Positions 36,553-45,763 of a stretch of 64,000 nucleotides of DNA are shown here, one piece after another; within the stretch, counting starts at the first letter, position 1, and each line of letters opens with the position of its first letter. The stretch is taken from assembly GCF_917563915.1 (NCBI RefSeq), contig NZ_CAKJTI010000003.1, positions 1 to 64,000 of the forward strand, read 5' to 3'. This stretch comes from Bacillus rhizoplanae. GTDB taxonomy: Bacteria > Bacillota > Bacilli > Bacillales > Bacillaceae_G. A program made the translations under genes and the position numbers. The notes below the pieces were generated by a model. That model did not search any database. It was not told the DNA's origin and saw only the letters and a program-made list of their open reading frames with translations.

Positions 36553-36717
36553 ATAGTTATACTATAAAATACTGATGTGAATTCAATGTGAATTTGGCGT
36601 GAAGGAATAAGGAATTTTCTATTTTTTTATATGAAAATAAAAGTTGAAATTCATATAAAAAAAGATTATGCTCAACTATGTATGGAGTATGAAGGCCGGA
36701 TTAAGGGAGTTAGTATT

Positions 36718-38061
36718 ATGGAAATGATAGAAAAACGTGACTTGAATGATCGTTTTATACGATTAAGTCCACCACAAATTTTAGCGATTGGATTTTTTGC
36801 TTTAATTATTGTTGGCGGCATATTATTGAAATTACCGATTGCGACGAAAACGTCTATTAGTTGGGTTGATGCTTTTTTCACAGCAACCTCAGCTGCGACT
36901 GTAACAGGCTTAGGTGTAGTAGATGTAAATAGTACATTTACAATATTTGGACAAGTTGTCATCATGCTTCTTATACAAACAGGCGGTTTAGGGTTAATGA
37001 CAATTGCTATTTTAATAGTTTGGGTGCTCGGAAAAAAAATAGGATTACGTCATCGACTTCTTATTGGGGAAGCATTAAATCAAACGAATATTGGCGGACT
37101 TGTAAAATTAGTAAAACGAGTGTTCTTCTTCTCGATTTGTATTGAATTAGTGGGAGTTTTATTTTTATCCATTCGCTTTGTTCCTGAATTCGGATTGGGA
37201 AAAGGGCTATATTACAGCTTGTTTCACGTCGTGGCTGCTTATAATAATGCAGGATTTGCCTTATGGCCAGATAATTTAACAAGATATGTTGGAGATCCTA
37301 TCGTTAATATTGGTATTTGTTCTTTAATTGTAATAGGTGGTTTAGGTTTTACAGTTCTAATTGATATATGGTACAGTCGAAGTTTTCGAAAATTAGCACT
37401 GCATTCAAAAATCATGATTGTTGGTACAATTGCGTTGAGTGTTTTTTCAATGATTGTCATCTTTATATTAGAGTATAGTAATGTTGAAACGTTGGGTTCT
37501 TTATCGTTAAGTGAAAAATTGTGGGCATCATTCTTCCAAGGAATTACACCACGTACAGCTGGGTTTAATACAATTGATTACGGAAGTATGAATGAATCAA
37601 CGTTGTTCTTTACGATGGTGCTTATGTTTATTGGAGCCGGAAGTGTTTCAACTGGAGGCGGTATTAAGCTTACGACTTTTGTTATTTTAATTACATCTGT
37701 TATTTCATTTTTTAAGAAAAAAGAAGATGTTGTTTTATTTCATCGTACAATTAAAATGTCAACAGTGATGAGAGCTTTGTCGATTGTAATTGCAAGTCAA
37801 TTTTTAATTTTTGTAGCAGTATTTGTACTTATGCTTACTGAAAACTTTAGTTTTATTGAACTGTTGTTTGAAACGATTTCAGCCTTTGGAACAGTTGGAT
37901 TATCAATGGGAATTACGGCTGATTTATCAGTTTTTGGGAAATATGTTATTATGTTTGTTATGTTTTGTGGATTAATTGGACCATTAACACTTGTGTTTTC
38001 ACTTGCACGGCCAGCAAAACAAAAAATTCGCTATCCATCTGAGGATGTGTTTACAGGATAA
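36718..38061 (+). CDS. ktrB: TrkH/KtrB-type potassium uptake membrane subunit
   Basis: A 447-residue K+ translocating protein with four pore repeats. TATSAATVTGLGV, YNNAGFALW, TPRTAGFNTID and SAFGTVGLSMG are the P-loop segments. ATG at 36718 has an AAGGGAG site at good spacing; upstream in-frame starts lack one. A cytosolic KtrA/KtrC-type partner is not encoded here, as for B. subtilis ktrD. ktrB versus ktrD orthology cannot be decided from this window. Confidence 0.88.
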   Translation: MEMIEKRDLNDRFIRLSPPQILAIGFFALIIVGGILLKLPIATKTSISWVDAFFTATSAATVTGLGVVDVNSTFTIFGQVVIMLLIQTGGLGLMTIAILIVWVLGKKIGLRHRLLIGEALNQTNIGGLVKLVKRVFFFSICIELVGVLFLSIRFVPEFGLGKGLYYSLFHVVAAYNNAGFALWPDNLTRYVGDPIVNIGICSLIVIGGLGFTVLIDIWYSRSFRKLALHSKIMIVGTIALSVFSMIVIFILEYSNVETLGSLSLSEKLWASFFQGITPRTAGFNTIDYGSMNESTLFFTMVLMFIGAGSVSTGGGIKLTTFVILITSVISFFKKKEDVVLFHRTIKMSTVMRALSIVIASQFLIFVAVFVLMLTENFSFIELLFETISAFGTVGLSMGITADLSVFGKYVIMFVMFCGLIGPLTLVFSLARPAKQKIRYPSEDVFTG

Positions 38062-38092
38062 GGTATCTCGCGAAAAGCGAGATACCTTTTAT
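38060..38092 (+). terminator. Terminator of the K+ transporter gene
   Basis: AAGGTATCTCGC and GCGAGATACCTT form a perfect stem with T residues following. Confidence 0.88.
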
Positions 38093-38130
38093 TATGTTCC
38101 GTGATGAAAAATTGTCTGGAAGATCCTAAT

Positions 38131-38299
38131 TGATGGAAGTTTCACTTTATCCCGCATTAACGGGCAGTAAGATCCCACCTCAATATTCAAAGAAAAGCAA
38201 AGCAGAGAGGTGGGAACAACTGCCCATAAAAGCCCGATTGGTTCAACTAACCATCAGTAGGAGATAAACCTTCCCCTACTGATGGAAGTTTCACTTTAT
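38131..38299 (-). repeat. bcr1 element, complete, with an extra bcr1 head
   Basis: A full minus-oriented copy (38146-38299) is followed immediately by a second head fragment (TGATGGAAGTTTCACTTTAT, 38131-38150) sharing the TTTAT. This suggests tandem insertion or deletion between two copies. The gene-proximal head overlaps the stop of the gene at 38299. Confidence 0.92.
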
Positions 38300-38646
38300 T
38301 ACGTAAAAAGAGAGTACAGCAAGCTGACAATAGCTGCTCGAAATATTAGTGCAACAATCGCGGTTACGCCGCCCATTACTGCTGCAATTCCACCTGTAAC
38401 AGTGGCACCGCGGTTATAGGCATATATGCCAATTAGGACAGCAAGAAGTCCAAAGAGTACTGGGAAAACGAATAAAGCTAAGACTGCAAGGGCAAGAGCG
38501 ATAAATCCTGCTGTTGCTCCTCCTGCTTTTGTTGTTACTTCTTCTCTTCCATCGTAAGGCACACCATTGGGTGCAATTTCAGCTGCGTATTCTTCTTCAA
38601 AATGGTCTTCGCTTTCTCTATAACGTTCTTCATGTTTATCAGTCAA
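38299..38646 (-). CDS. Small membrane protein of unknown function
   Basis: A 115-residue protein with an acidic N-terminal 45 residues (ERYRESEDHFEEEYAAEIAP) and three hydrophobic helices. It starts with TTG at 38646 after AAAGGAG; longer in-frame extensions run back into a bcr1 relic and are rejected. Gly/Ala-rich helices with short loops resemble DUF4190-like proteins, but this is not a firm match. The stop codon lies in the end of a bcr1 copy. Confidence 0.65.
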   Translation of the reverse strand: MTDKHEERYRESEDHFEEEYAAEIAPNGVPYDGREEVTTKAGGATAGFIALALAVLALFVFPVLFGLLAVLIGIYAYNRGATVTGGIAAVMGGVTAIVALIFRAAIVSLLYSLFT

Positions 38647-38719
38647 TTTGATATCTCCTTTCATAAAGAGCTTCATGTTTAGTATGAACTGCTTTTGTTT
38701 TTTTATCCTCCTCTTCGCG

Positions 38720-38858
38720 TGCAATAAGATCCTCACGTCAAGATTTTGAGAAAATAAAGAAGAAAAATGGAAGATAACTGTTCGTAAGAGCCCGATTGGC
38801 AAGAGCTTTCCATCAGTGGGGATGAAGAAAACTCCCGCTGATGAAAGTTTCACTTCAT
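38720..38858 (-). repeat. Degenerate bcr1 relic
   Basis: GTAAGAGCCCGATTGG, TTCCATCAGTGGGGATGAAG and GAAAGTTTCACTT are kept in order, but several blocks are altered. It lies in the 298-bp gap 38647-38944. Confidence 0.7.
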
Positions 38859-38944
38859 GAGATGGTTAAATTACAAAAGTTGGTATGACTTCCGCATTTT
38901 TGGAAACGATAAAAAGGAATTGATAGGAAAAAGAGGTGGTTTGT

Positions 38945-39319
38945 ATGACACAACATCCAATTGAAAACTTAATGAAAACAACAATGGCAAACTTAAAAGA
39001 AATGGTGGATGTGAATACGATTGTTGGAAAGCCAGTATCAACAGCTGATGGGAATGTTATTTTAACCGTTTCAAAAGTTGCTTTTGGTTTTGGTGCAGGT
39101 GGAAGTGATTTCAAAGGAAATGGACAACCACAAGAAGGGCGGAGTTTACATCCGTTTGGTGGTGGAAGTGGTGCAGGGGTGTCGATTAATCCTGTTGCAT
39201 TTTTAGTAGTTGGGGCAAAAGGAATTCAGGTTATGCACTTACATAGCGGTACACATCTTGTAGAAAAAGCATTGGAAACAGTACCTAATGCAGTGCAGCG
39301 GTTAGTAAATAAGAGTTAG
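38945..39319 (+). CDS. gerW: GerW/YtfJ family sporulation protein
   Basis: A 124-residue protein with the YtfJ signature: HPIENLMKTTMANLKEMVDVNTIVG at the start, SKVAFGFGAGGSDF in the middle and GGGSGAGVSINPVAFLVV. In B. subtilis GerW is made in the forespore and is needed for normal L-Ala germination. ATG at 38945 has GAGGTGG five bases upstream; the GTG at 38936 overlaps that site. The protein is shorter than the B. subtilis one at the C-terminus. Monocistronic. Confidence 0.9.
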   Translation: MTQHPIENLMKTTMANLKEMVDVNTIVGKPVSTADGNVILTVSKVAFGFGAGGSDFKGNGQPQEGRSLHPFGGGSGAGVSINPVAFLVVGAKGIQVMHLHSGTHLVEKALETVPNAVQRLVNKS

Positions 39320-39445
39320 CGCAATGCCTTGCATTTTAAGAAAATTATGATATAGTAGATGAAGTGTGTTTAAAAATTATACGAATATAAAGTAAATGAC
39401 TATATAGAGAATTATGATTTAAGAAGGAACAAGGGAGAGGTATAA

Positions 39446-39535
39446 ATGATTAACATCAAGAATTTTGTTGTCGGTTTATGTATGTTAGTGAGCGGATTTG
39501 TTGTGTACGTATTAAAAGAAAAAGCACAATTTTAA
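39446..39535 (+). CDS. Tiny membrane peptide
   Basis: A 29-residue frame with one hydrophobic helix (FVVGLCMLVSGFVVYVL) and a positively charged tail (KEKAQF). The ribosome site AAGGGAGAGG lies at good distance and a terminator follows at once (39536-39571), so it has the form of a complete small gene. Not matched to a family. Confidence 0.55.
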   Translation: MINIKNFVVGLCMLVSGFVVYVLKEKAQF

Positions 39536-39571
39536 CAAACAGGCTTACTTGGCAGTCTGTTTTTATTTTGA
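39536..39571 (+). terminator. Terminator of the tiny membrane peptide gene
   Basis: AAACAG and CTGTTTTTATTTT bracket an imperfect stem directly after the stop codon. Confidence 0.65.
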
Positions 39572-39581
39572 TAAAAGTGTT

Positions 39582-39893
39582 GACATTTTTATCGGAAAGA
39601 AGTAAAATTAATTTTCGTGTCTCGGTTACAGCTAGTATATATTGGTTATTCCTTACTTATACAAGTCACTAATTTGCTAAAGATCGGGCGATGATGCCAA
39701 CAACTTTAGTGATCGTGTATATGATGAATTGTATTTGTAAGCTGTACACACGTACTAGTGTATAAGGAGCGGTCGTTGGAACCGCAATGATGAAAGAGAG
39801 GCAGGGCTTTCATCCAGTATATGTTACTTTCCCGTTAGTTAAATATAAAAAAAGAAGGCGCCTTTTTGTGAAAGGTAGCCTTCTTTTTATTTT
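39582..39893 (+). other. Transcription unit without a convincing gene
   Basis: A near-consensus promoter (TTGACA, 17-bp spacer, TAAAAT, about 39580-39608) leads into about 250 nt with hairpins and a final terminator (GAAGGCGCC... with ...GGTAGCCTTC and a T-run, 39847-39893). Two readings are possible. One is a structured RNA. The other is a decayed gene, since one frame reads as membrane-like residues on both sides of a single TAA near 39670 and continues as MMPTTLVIVYMMNC to a stop. A GGAACCGC string near 39778 recalls a T-box, but it is the arm of a local GCGGT/ACCGC stem and no amino-acid gene follows. Confidence 0.4.
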
Positions 39894-40035
39894 ATCCCGC
39901 TATTTTTGGGCAGTAAGATCCCCACCTCAAGATGCAGAGGATAGGTGGGGGATAACTGCTGGCATGCGCCCGATTGGTTCAACTAACCATCAGTGGGGAA
40001 TGAAAAAACTCCCGCTGATGGAAGTTTCACTTTAT
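39891..40035 (-). repeat. bcr1 element, complete
   Basis: A minus-oriented copy from TTTATCCCGC to GGAAGTTTCACTTTAT, abutting the terminator at 39893. Confidence 0.92.
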
Positions 40036-40080
40036 CTTAAACGAAACGGACAGTATGTTAAGGGAGTCTTGTAATATGAA

Positions 40081-40160
40081 ACAGCCCGTAAGAGCCCGAT
40101 TAGTGGGGCTTTTAATCAGCAGGGATGAGGAAGACCCCCGCTGATTAAAATTTCACTTTA
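40081..40160 (-). repeat. bcr1 relic, head half
   Basis: CGTAAGAGCCCGATT and AAATTTCACTTTATT remain. The head carries the stop codon of the UPF0180 gene. The compensatory arms GGCTTTTAATCAGC/GCTGATTAAAA show the hairpin was kept while its sequence drifted. Confidence 0.8.
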
Positions 40161-40400
40161 TTGAATTCTACTTTCAACTTGTTGACAAATTTCTTCAGTT
40201 GTTAATCCGCTTGCTTCAATAACAGATCCCTTTATCGCAGCGTTGCTAATCCCCGCTACATTAGAATCCAGCCCGGTCACAACGCAGCAGTTGCATCCTT
40301 GAACGTCACTTTCAGATTGCAATGAGACTACTTCATGCCCTTTTTGTTCTAGTGCTTGTTTTACGTTCGTTAAAGAATTTTCTACTCCAATTTTCGCCAT
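40158..40400 (-). CDS. YkuS/UPF0180 family protein
   Basis: An 80-residue protein with the family outline: an N-terminal [23 protein letters not shown], a CNCCVVTG motif (about 36-42) and [17 protein letters not shown] at the end. ATG at 40400 follows CAGGAGGTGA; the longer frame back to 40454 lacks a site. Family function is unknown. The vicinal cysteines could bind metal or form disulfides. Confidence 0.85.
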   Translation of the reverse strand: MAKIGVENSLTNVKQALEQKGHEVVSLQSESDVQGCNCCVVTGLDSNVAGISNAAIKGSVIEASGLTTEEICQQVESRIQ

Positions 40401-40499
40401 ATCATTCACCTCCTGCCATCTAGTAATATGTTCCTTTTTCGGAAGAATATTCACTAATTAACAAAGAGGTTTCACATGTTTGGCAGGAGTAGGAAAGAG

Positions 40500-40754
40500 T
40501 TAGTCGTTATAAACCCCAGTCAACATGTCGCTTACAAAACGATCGTTTTGTACATCTTGCATCGTATAATCATTTGATTGTACATCAACTGAGGCAATGT
40601 ACATAGGATTTTGCGTTGTTCTATTTTGCTCTGCATATGGAAGTAATTCTACATAATCTTCTAATTTACACAGTCCTTTTGTATTCATTAAATCAAATAA
40701 CTGAAGCATTTCCATTACTTCTTGTCTTGTTCCTTTAATTTGTAAACATGCCAT
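40500..40754 (-). CDS. Small protein of unknown function
   Basis: An 84-residue acidic protein (starts MACLQIKGTRQEVMEM) with a TAAGGGGG ribosome site. No signal or membrane helix. The N-terminal half reads like a short beta-alpha domain, the C-terminal half is polar and Asp/Asn-rich. It is the upstream neighbour of the UPF0180 gene on the same strand, 99 bp apart. Family not recognised. Confidence 0.7.
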   Translation of the reverse strand: MACLQIKGTRQEVMEMLQLFDLMNTKGLCKLEDYVELLPYAEQNRTTQNPMYIASVDVQSNDYTMQDVQNDRFVSDMLTGVYND

Positions 40755-41010
40755 ATTATTAGCCCCCTTAAATTCGTCAAAATGATTTTTGAAAATAGGA
40801 TTATGAGTAATAAGAAAAAAATATGAGTGTTATCCTCAAATTTTATTTTTTATTTTTTCACCTCGCTTTATTACTACTCTTTTTTTCGGAAAACATGTGA
40901 TAAAACGTCCGTTTATTGAATACAATAGATTCGCATCTTTTGACAAAATTCCTTCTCCTAAACAAATATTTTTTTGTAAGAAAAATGTCGAAAAAAATTT
41001 TTTGACATTT

Positions 41011-41024
41011 TGTAAACGTTAACA
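41011..41024 (+). promoter_or_regulatory. CcpA cre site upstream of ilvE
   Basis: TGTAAACGTTAACA matches TGWAANCGNTNWCA at every position. In B. subtilis CcpA activates the ilv-leu operon from such an upstream site. The 411-bp gap 40755-41165 also holds a CodY box but no clear T-box. Confidence 0.75.
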
Positions 41025-41074
41025 ATGTTGATATATCAATATAAAGAGGGTTGTTCATAAATTTTAAAATTTAA

Positions 41075-41089
41075 AATTTTCAAAAAATT
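41075..41089 (+). promoter_or_regulatory. CodY box upstream of ilvE
   Basis: AATTTTCAAAAAATT differs from the CodY consensus AATTTTCWGAAAATT at one position. It lies about 80 bp before ilvE, fitting CodY repression by branched-chain amino acids and GTP. Confidence 0.7.
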
Positions 41090-41165
41090 TCTTTGATTTA
41101 TTTGAAAAGGGGGCGTAAACTAGGAACCAATAAAAAAAATTCAAAGATATAGGGGGCGCTTTCAA

Positions 41166-42062
41166 GTGAACGAGCAATGGATTTTCTTAAATGGAGAATT
41201 TGTTCCAAAAGATGAAGCAAAAGTTTCTGTCTATGATCATGGATATTTATATGGTGATGGGGTATTTGAAGGCATTCGTGTCTATAGTGGGAATGTTTTT
41301 CGATTGAAAGAGCACCTCATTCGTTTGTATGAATCAGCAAAATCCATTTTACTAGAAATTCCATATACGTTGGAAGAAGTGACCAATATTGTTGTTGAAA
41401 CGATTCGACGTAATCAATTATCGAATGGATATATTCGTTTAGTTGTATCACGCGGAGCTGGAAATCTTGGTTTAGATCCTGATTCGTGTTTAAAGCCAAA
41501 TGTTGTTGTAATCGCTGAACAATTAGCATTATTTCCGTCAGAATATTACGAGAAAGGAATTCCGGTTGTAACAGTTGCAACAAGACGGAATCGTCCAGAT
41601 GTATTAACACCACAAGTGAAATCACTAAATTACTTAAATAATATTTTAGTGAGAATTGAAGCGAAACTTGCCGGTGTGGCGGAAGCGTTAATGTTAAATG
41701 AGCAAGGATATGTTGCAGAAGGTTCTGGTGATAACGTATTTATTGTAAAAGGTAATAAGTTAATTACACCGCCAAGTTCTGCTGGAGCACTAGAAGGAAT
41801 TACGCGAAATGCGATTATGGAAATTGGTAAGAAGCTTGGTTATGACGTAAGGGAAGAACTATTTACACGTCATGATGTATATGTAGCAGATGAGGTATTT
41901 TTAACAGGTACAGCAGCTGAAGTTATTGCGGTAACAATGGTTGATGGCAGAGAAATTGGAGCTGGAAAACCAGGAGCGCATACAAATCGTTTGTTAGAAG
42001 AATTTCGTAAGCTTGTTGTAGAAGATGGCGAAAAAATTTATGAAGAAAATAAAGTAAGTTGA
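41166..42062 (+). CDS. ilvE: Branched-chain amino acid aminotransferase
   Basis: A 298-residue class IV PLP aminotransferase for the last step of Ile, Leu and Val synthesis. YDHGYLYGDGVFEGIRVY near the start, the Lys in QVKSLNYLNN (about 160) and EGSGDNVFIV are the fold motifs. It starts with GTG after GGGGGCG. ilvD follows after 14 bp, and CcpA and CodY sites precede it. Confidence 0.95.
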   Translation: MNEQWIFLNGEFVPKDEAKVSVYDHGYLYGDGVFEGIRVYSGNVFRLKEHLIRLYESAKSILLEIPYTLEEVTNIVVETIRRNQLSNGYIRLVVSRGAGNLGLDPDSCLKPNVVVIAEQLALFPSEYYEKGIPVVTVATRRNRPDVLTPQVKSLNYLNNILVRIEAKLAGVAEALMLNEQGYVAEGSGDNVFIVKGNKLITPPSSAGALEGITRNAIMEIGKKLGYDVREELFTRHDVYVADEVFLTGTAAEVIAVTMVDGREIGAGKPGAHTNRLLEEFRKLVVEDGEKIYEENKVS

Positions 42063-42076
42063 TAGGAGAGTAACCG

Positions 42077-43744
42077 ATGCGAAGCAATATGATTAAACAA
42101 GGTATTGACCGAGCGCCGCATCGAAGTTTGCTTCATGCAGCAGGCGTTAAAGAAGAAGATTTTCATAAACCATTTATTGCAATTTGTAATTCATATATCG
42201 ATATTGTTCCAGGGCATATTCATTTAAGAGATCTTGCTGATGTAGCGAAAGCTGCCATTCGTGAAGCAGGAGGTGTTCCTTTTGAATTTAATACGATTGG
42301 TGTTGATGATGGAATTGCAATGGGACATATCGGGATGCGATATTCACTCCCAAGTCGGGAAATCATTGCAGATGCAGCAGAAACAGTAATTCAAGCTCAT
42401 TGGTTTGATGGAGTTATGTTTATGCCGAATTGTGACAAAATTACACCGGGAATGCTAATGGCATCTGTTCGGACGAATGTTCCTTCTGTTTTTGTATCTG
42501 GAGGACCAATGGAAGCGGGGAAATCAAAAGATGGCACTCCGCTTTCATTAGCATCTGTATTTGAAGGAGTGGGCGCTCATAAATCAGGGAAATTAACTTT
42601 AGAGCAGCTGATTGATATGGAAAAATCAGCATGCCCAACGTGTGGCTCTTGCTCAGGGATGTTTACAGCAAATTCTATGAATACCATCATGGAAATGCTT
42701 GGTGTTGCACTTCCTGGCAATGGAACGATTGTTGCAACAAGTGAAGAACGACATAACTTAATTCGTCAAGCTGCTTTTCATTTAATGGATTTAATTGAGC
42801 ATGATATAAAGCCGCGCGACATTATTACGAAAGAAGCAATTGATGATGCTTTTGCATTAGATATGGCGATGGGGGGATCGACAAATACAGTTTTACATAT
42901 GTTAGCCATCGCGAATGAAGCTGGTATTGAATATGATTTGCAGCGTATTAATGATATTGCAAAGCGTGTTCCATACTTAGCGAAAATTAGCCCAGCTTCT
43001 CATTATTCCATGCATGATGTGCATGAAGCGGGTGGAGTGGCAGCTATTATTAAAGAGCTTTCACAAATCCCAGGGGCAATTCATCCAGAGCGCATTACAA
43101 TTTCGGGGAAAAGCATTTATGAAACAGTAGAAGAAGGAAAAATCTTAGATGAAAAAGTAATTCGTCCGAAAGAACGACCATATCGTAAAACAGGTGGTCT
43201 TTCCATTCTCTTTGGAAATTTAGCACCAGATGGTTCTGTCCTAAAAGTTGGAGCTATCGATGAATCTGTTACATCACTTGTTGGTGAAGCGATTTGTTTT
43301 GATTCTCATGATGAAGCGGTTGCTGCGATTCATAGTGGTGTTGTGAAAGAAGGGCATGTTGTTGTCATTCGATATGAAGGTCCAAAAGGAGGACCTGGCA
43401 TGCCGGAAATGTTAGCTCCAACATCAGCGATTGTTGGAAGAGGACTGGGAACAAAGGTTGCATTGATTACCGATGGACGCTTCTCCGGAGCAACAAGGGG
43501 GATTGCGATTGGTCATGTATCACCAGAAGCGGCTGAAGGAGGACCGATTGCATATGTGGCAGACGGTGATCCAATCATTATTAATTTAAAAGATGGCATT
43601 ATTCATTGGGAAATTTCTAAAGAAGCATTAGAGCAACGGAAAAAACAATTTATTTCTCCAGAGCCGAAAGTAAAAACTGGATATTTAGCACGATATGCAA
43701 AGCTTGTTACTTCGGCAAATACAGGAGGAATTATGAAAGTATAA
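42077..43744 (+). CDS. ilvD: Dihydroxy-acid dehydratase
   Basis: A 555-residue Fe-S enzyme that converts dihydroxy acids to 2-oxo acids in Ile/Val synthesis. Cluster cysteines are visible in [10 protein letters not shown] and [16 protein letters not shown]. The length is normal. The stop codon lies within ATAAAGTAAAACTTCC, which looks like the head of a decayed bcr1. A T-box leader then separates ilvD from ilvB. Confidence 0.97.
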   Translation: MRSNMIKQGIDRAPHRSLLHAAGVKEEDFHKPFIAICNSYIDIVPGHIHLRDLADVAKAAIREAGGVPFEFNTIGVDDGIAMGHIGMRYSLPSREIIADAAETVIQAHWFDGVMFMPNCDKITPGMLMASVRTNVPSVFVSGGPMEAGKSKDGTPLSLASVFEGVGAHKSGKLTLEQLIDMEKSACPTCGSCSGMFTANSMNTIMEMLGVALPGNGTIVATSEERHNLIRQAAFHLMDLIEHDIKPRDIITKEAIDDAFALDMAMGGSTNTVLHMLAIANEAGIEYDLQRINDIAKRVPYLAKISPASHYSMHDVHEAGGVAAIIKELSQIPGAIHPERITISGKSIYETVEEGKILDEKVIRPKERPYRKTGGLSILFGNLAPDGSVLKVGAIDESVTSLVGEAICFDSHDEAVAAIHSGVVKEGHVVVIRYEGPKGGPGMPEMLAPTSAIVGRGLGTKVALITDGRFSGATRGIAIGHVSPEAAEGGPIAYVADGDPIIINLKDGIIHWEISKEALEQRKKQFISPEPKVKTGYLARYAKLVTSANTGGIMKV

Positions 43745-43773
43745 AGTAAAACTTCCGTTCGCGGGAGGATAAA
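43741..43773 (+). repeat. Possible bcr1 head relic at the ilvD stop
   Basis: ATAAAGTAAAACTTCC and a small GCGGGAGGATAAAG recall the bcr1 termini with nearly all of the interior lost. Short similarity, so tentative. Confidence 0.35.
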
Positions 43774-43774
43774 G

Positions 43775-44032
43775 CGTTGATAGGGAGGAGTAGTTGATTG
43801 TGAAGCCTCACAGAGAGTCGGTGGTTGGTGGAAACCGATGGTTCACGTTGACGAACATCGCCCTTGAGTGCCAAGCTGAAGCACTTGCTTAGGTTTGGAC
43901 GGTAGCTCCGTTATTAGCTTGACTCTATTAGAGTCACTGAGGCAAGGATATTTCTTGCAAAGAAGGGTGGTACCACGAAGTCTTTCGTCCCTTCAGCACA
44001 TAGCTGGAGTGTGGGCGAAAGACTTTTTTTAT
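43775..44032 (+). promoter_or_regulatory. T-box riboswitch upstream of ilvB, probably Ile-specific
   Basis: A classic T-box leader: a long Stem I region, the tRNA-acceptor-binding sequence GGGTGGTACCACG (43965-43977), the antiterminator partner CGTCCCTT and a terminator (AGTCTTTCG/CGAAAGACT with T-run, to 44030). The variable base U fits a tRNA with discriminator A. The best specifier candidate is ATC at 43857-43859 (in GAACATCG), an Ile codon. Uncharged tRNA would allow read-through into ilvB-leuD. Confidence 0.9.
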
Positions 44033-44065
44033 ACGCGTATTTCATAAAGGAGGTTTGTAGAAACG

Positions 44066-45763
44066 ATGTCTTCAAAAACGGAAGAGAAAATGGCAACCGG
44101 TGCACAGTTATTGTTAAATGCGCTTAGAAAGGAAAAGGTAGAAGTCATTTTTGGCTATCCAGGAGGAGCTGTTTTGCCGCTATATGATGCGCTTTACGAT
44201 TGTGAAATTCCTCATATCTTAACAAGGCATGAACAAGGAGCAATTCATGCAGCAGAGGGATATGCAAGAATTACTGGAAAGCCAGGTGTTGTTATTGCTA
44301 CAAGTGGGCCGGGGGCGACAAATGTGATTACTGGTTTAGCGGATGCGATGATGGATTCCTTACCGCTTGTCGTATTTACTGGGCAAGTTTCAACAACGCT
44401 TATAGGAAGTGATGCCTTTCAAGAAGCGGATATCATCGGACTTACAATGCCTGTCACAAAGCACAACTATCAAGTACGAAATGTTTCGGATTTACCAAGA
44501 ATTATAAAAGAAGCATTCCATATTGCAGCAACAGGTAGACCAGGTCCGGTCGTCATTGATCTTCCGAAAGATATGGTTGTAGAAATGGGAGAGCGATGTA
44601 GCAATGTAGAGATGGATTTACCTGGATACCAGCCGAATTATCATCCGAATCAACTACAAATTAACAAACTGCTACAAGCAATTGAAGTAGCAAAGAAGCC
44701 ACTTATTTTAGCGGGTGCTGGCGTATTGCATGCGAAAGCAGCAAGTGAATTAACCACATTTGCTCGCATGTATCATCTTCCGGTCGTTCATACATTACTT
44801 GGTCTTGGAGGATTTCCATCGGATGATACATTGTTTTTAGGAATGGGTGGTATGCATGGTTCTTACGCAGCAAATATGGCTTTGTATGAATGTGATTTGT
44901 TAATAAATATAGGGGCCCGTTTTGATGATCGTCTAACTGGAAATTTAGCTTACTTTGCAAAGGGAGCAACGGTAGCGCATATTGATATTGATCCTGCAGA
45001 AATTGGAAAAAACGTTGTGACGGAAATTCCAATTGTGGCCAGTGCTAAACATGCTCTAGAAGCGTTGTTAGAGTGCGAAGGAGAGAAACAAAATCATAAA
45101 GAATGGCTACAGCTTTTACGAAGAAGAAAGAATCGTTACCCATTTTGCTATAAAGACGATTCACAAATGTTAAAACCGCAGGCTGTAATTCAAATGCTTC
45201 ATGAAGTTACAAATGGAAATGCAATTATAACGACAGATGTTGGACAGCATCAAATGTGGACTGCACAATACTATGCATTGAAACAGCCCGATAAATGGGT
45301 TACATCAGGAGGATTGGGAACGATGGGGTTTGGTCTGCCAGCTGCGATTGGAGCGCAAATTGCCGAGCCCAATGAACTTGTTGTAGCGATCGTAGGTGAT
45401 GCCGGTTTTCAAATGACATTGCAAGAATTAAGTGTTTTAAAGGAACATCATCTTCCTGTTAAAGTGCTGATTTTAAATAATGAAGCACTTGGTATGGTAA
45501 GGCAATGGCAAGATGAGTTTTATAATCAGCGTTATTCTCATTCTGTGCTTTCTTGTCAACCAGATTTCTCCATGCTAGCTCATGCTTATGGAATTAAAGG
45601 GATTCGTATTGAAAATCCGCTAACGGCAAAAGAACAATTACGAGAAGCGATGAGTTTGCAAGAACCTGTGCTTATTGATTGCCGTGTTTTACAATCTGAA
45701 AAAGTTATGCCTATGGTTGCTCCGGGAAAAGGTGTTCACCAAATGGAGGGGGTGGAAGAGTGA
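44066..45763 (+). CDS. ilvB: Acetolactate synthase large subunit
   Basis: A 565-residue ThDP- and FAD-dependent enzyme for the first common step of branched-chain synthesis. [14 protein letters not shown] with the catalytic Glu in LTRHEQGA lies at the start. The ThDP-Mg motif GDAGFQM...[10 protein letters not shown] is near 450. ATG after AAAGGAGG. It overlaps ilvN by four bases and is controlled by the T-box. Confidence 0.97.
   Translation: MSSKTEEKMATGAQLLLNALRKEKVEVIFGYPGGAVLPLYDALYDCEIPHILTRHEQGAIHAAEGYARITGKPGVVIATSGPGATNVITGLADAMMDSLPLVVFTGQVSTTLIGSDAFQEADIIGLTMPVTKHNYQVRNVSDLPRIIKEAFHIAATGRPGPVVIDLPKDMVVEMGERCSNVEMDLPGYQPNYHPNQLQINKLLQAIEVAKKPLILAGAGVLHAKAASELTTFARMYHLPVVHTLLGLGGFPSDDTLFLGMGGMHGSYAANMALYECDLLINIGARFDDRLTGNLAYFAKGATVAHIDIDPAEIGKNVVTEIPIVASAKHALEALLECEGEKQNHKEWLQLLRRRKNRYPFCYKDDSQMLKPQAVIQMLHEVTNGNAIITTDVGQHQMWTAQYYALKQPDKWVTSGGLGTMGFGLPAAIGAQIAEPNELVVAIVGDAGFQMTLQELSVLKEHHLPVKVLILNNEALGMVRQWQDEFYNQRYSHSVLSCQPDFSMLAHAYGIKGIRIENPLTAKEQLREAMSLQEPVLIDCRVLQSEKVMPMVAPGKGVHQMEGVEE

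Noticed and set aside
38647-38853. N-terminal extension of the membrane protein at 38299
   Set aside because: The extra 69 codons are a translated bcr1 relic without a ribosome site.
39770-39800. T-box-like GGAACCGC sequence
   Set aside because: It is explained by a local GCGGT/ACCGC hairpin, no Stem I was recognised and no amino-acid gene follows.
39787-40074. 95-codon plus-strand frame
   Set aside because: Most of it is read through a bcr1 copy and a terminator, and the ribosome site is too far away.
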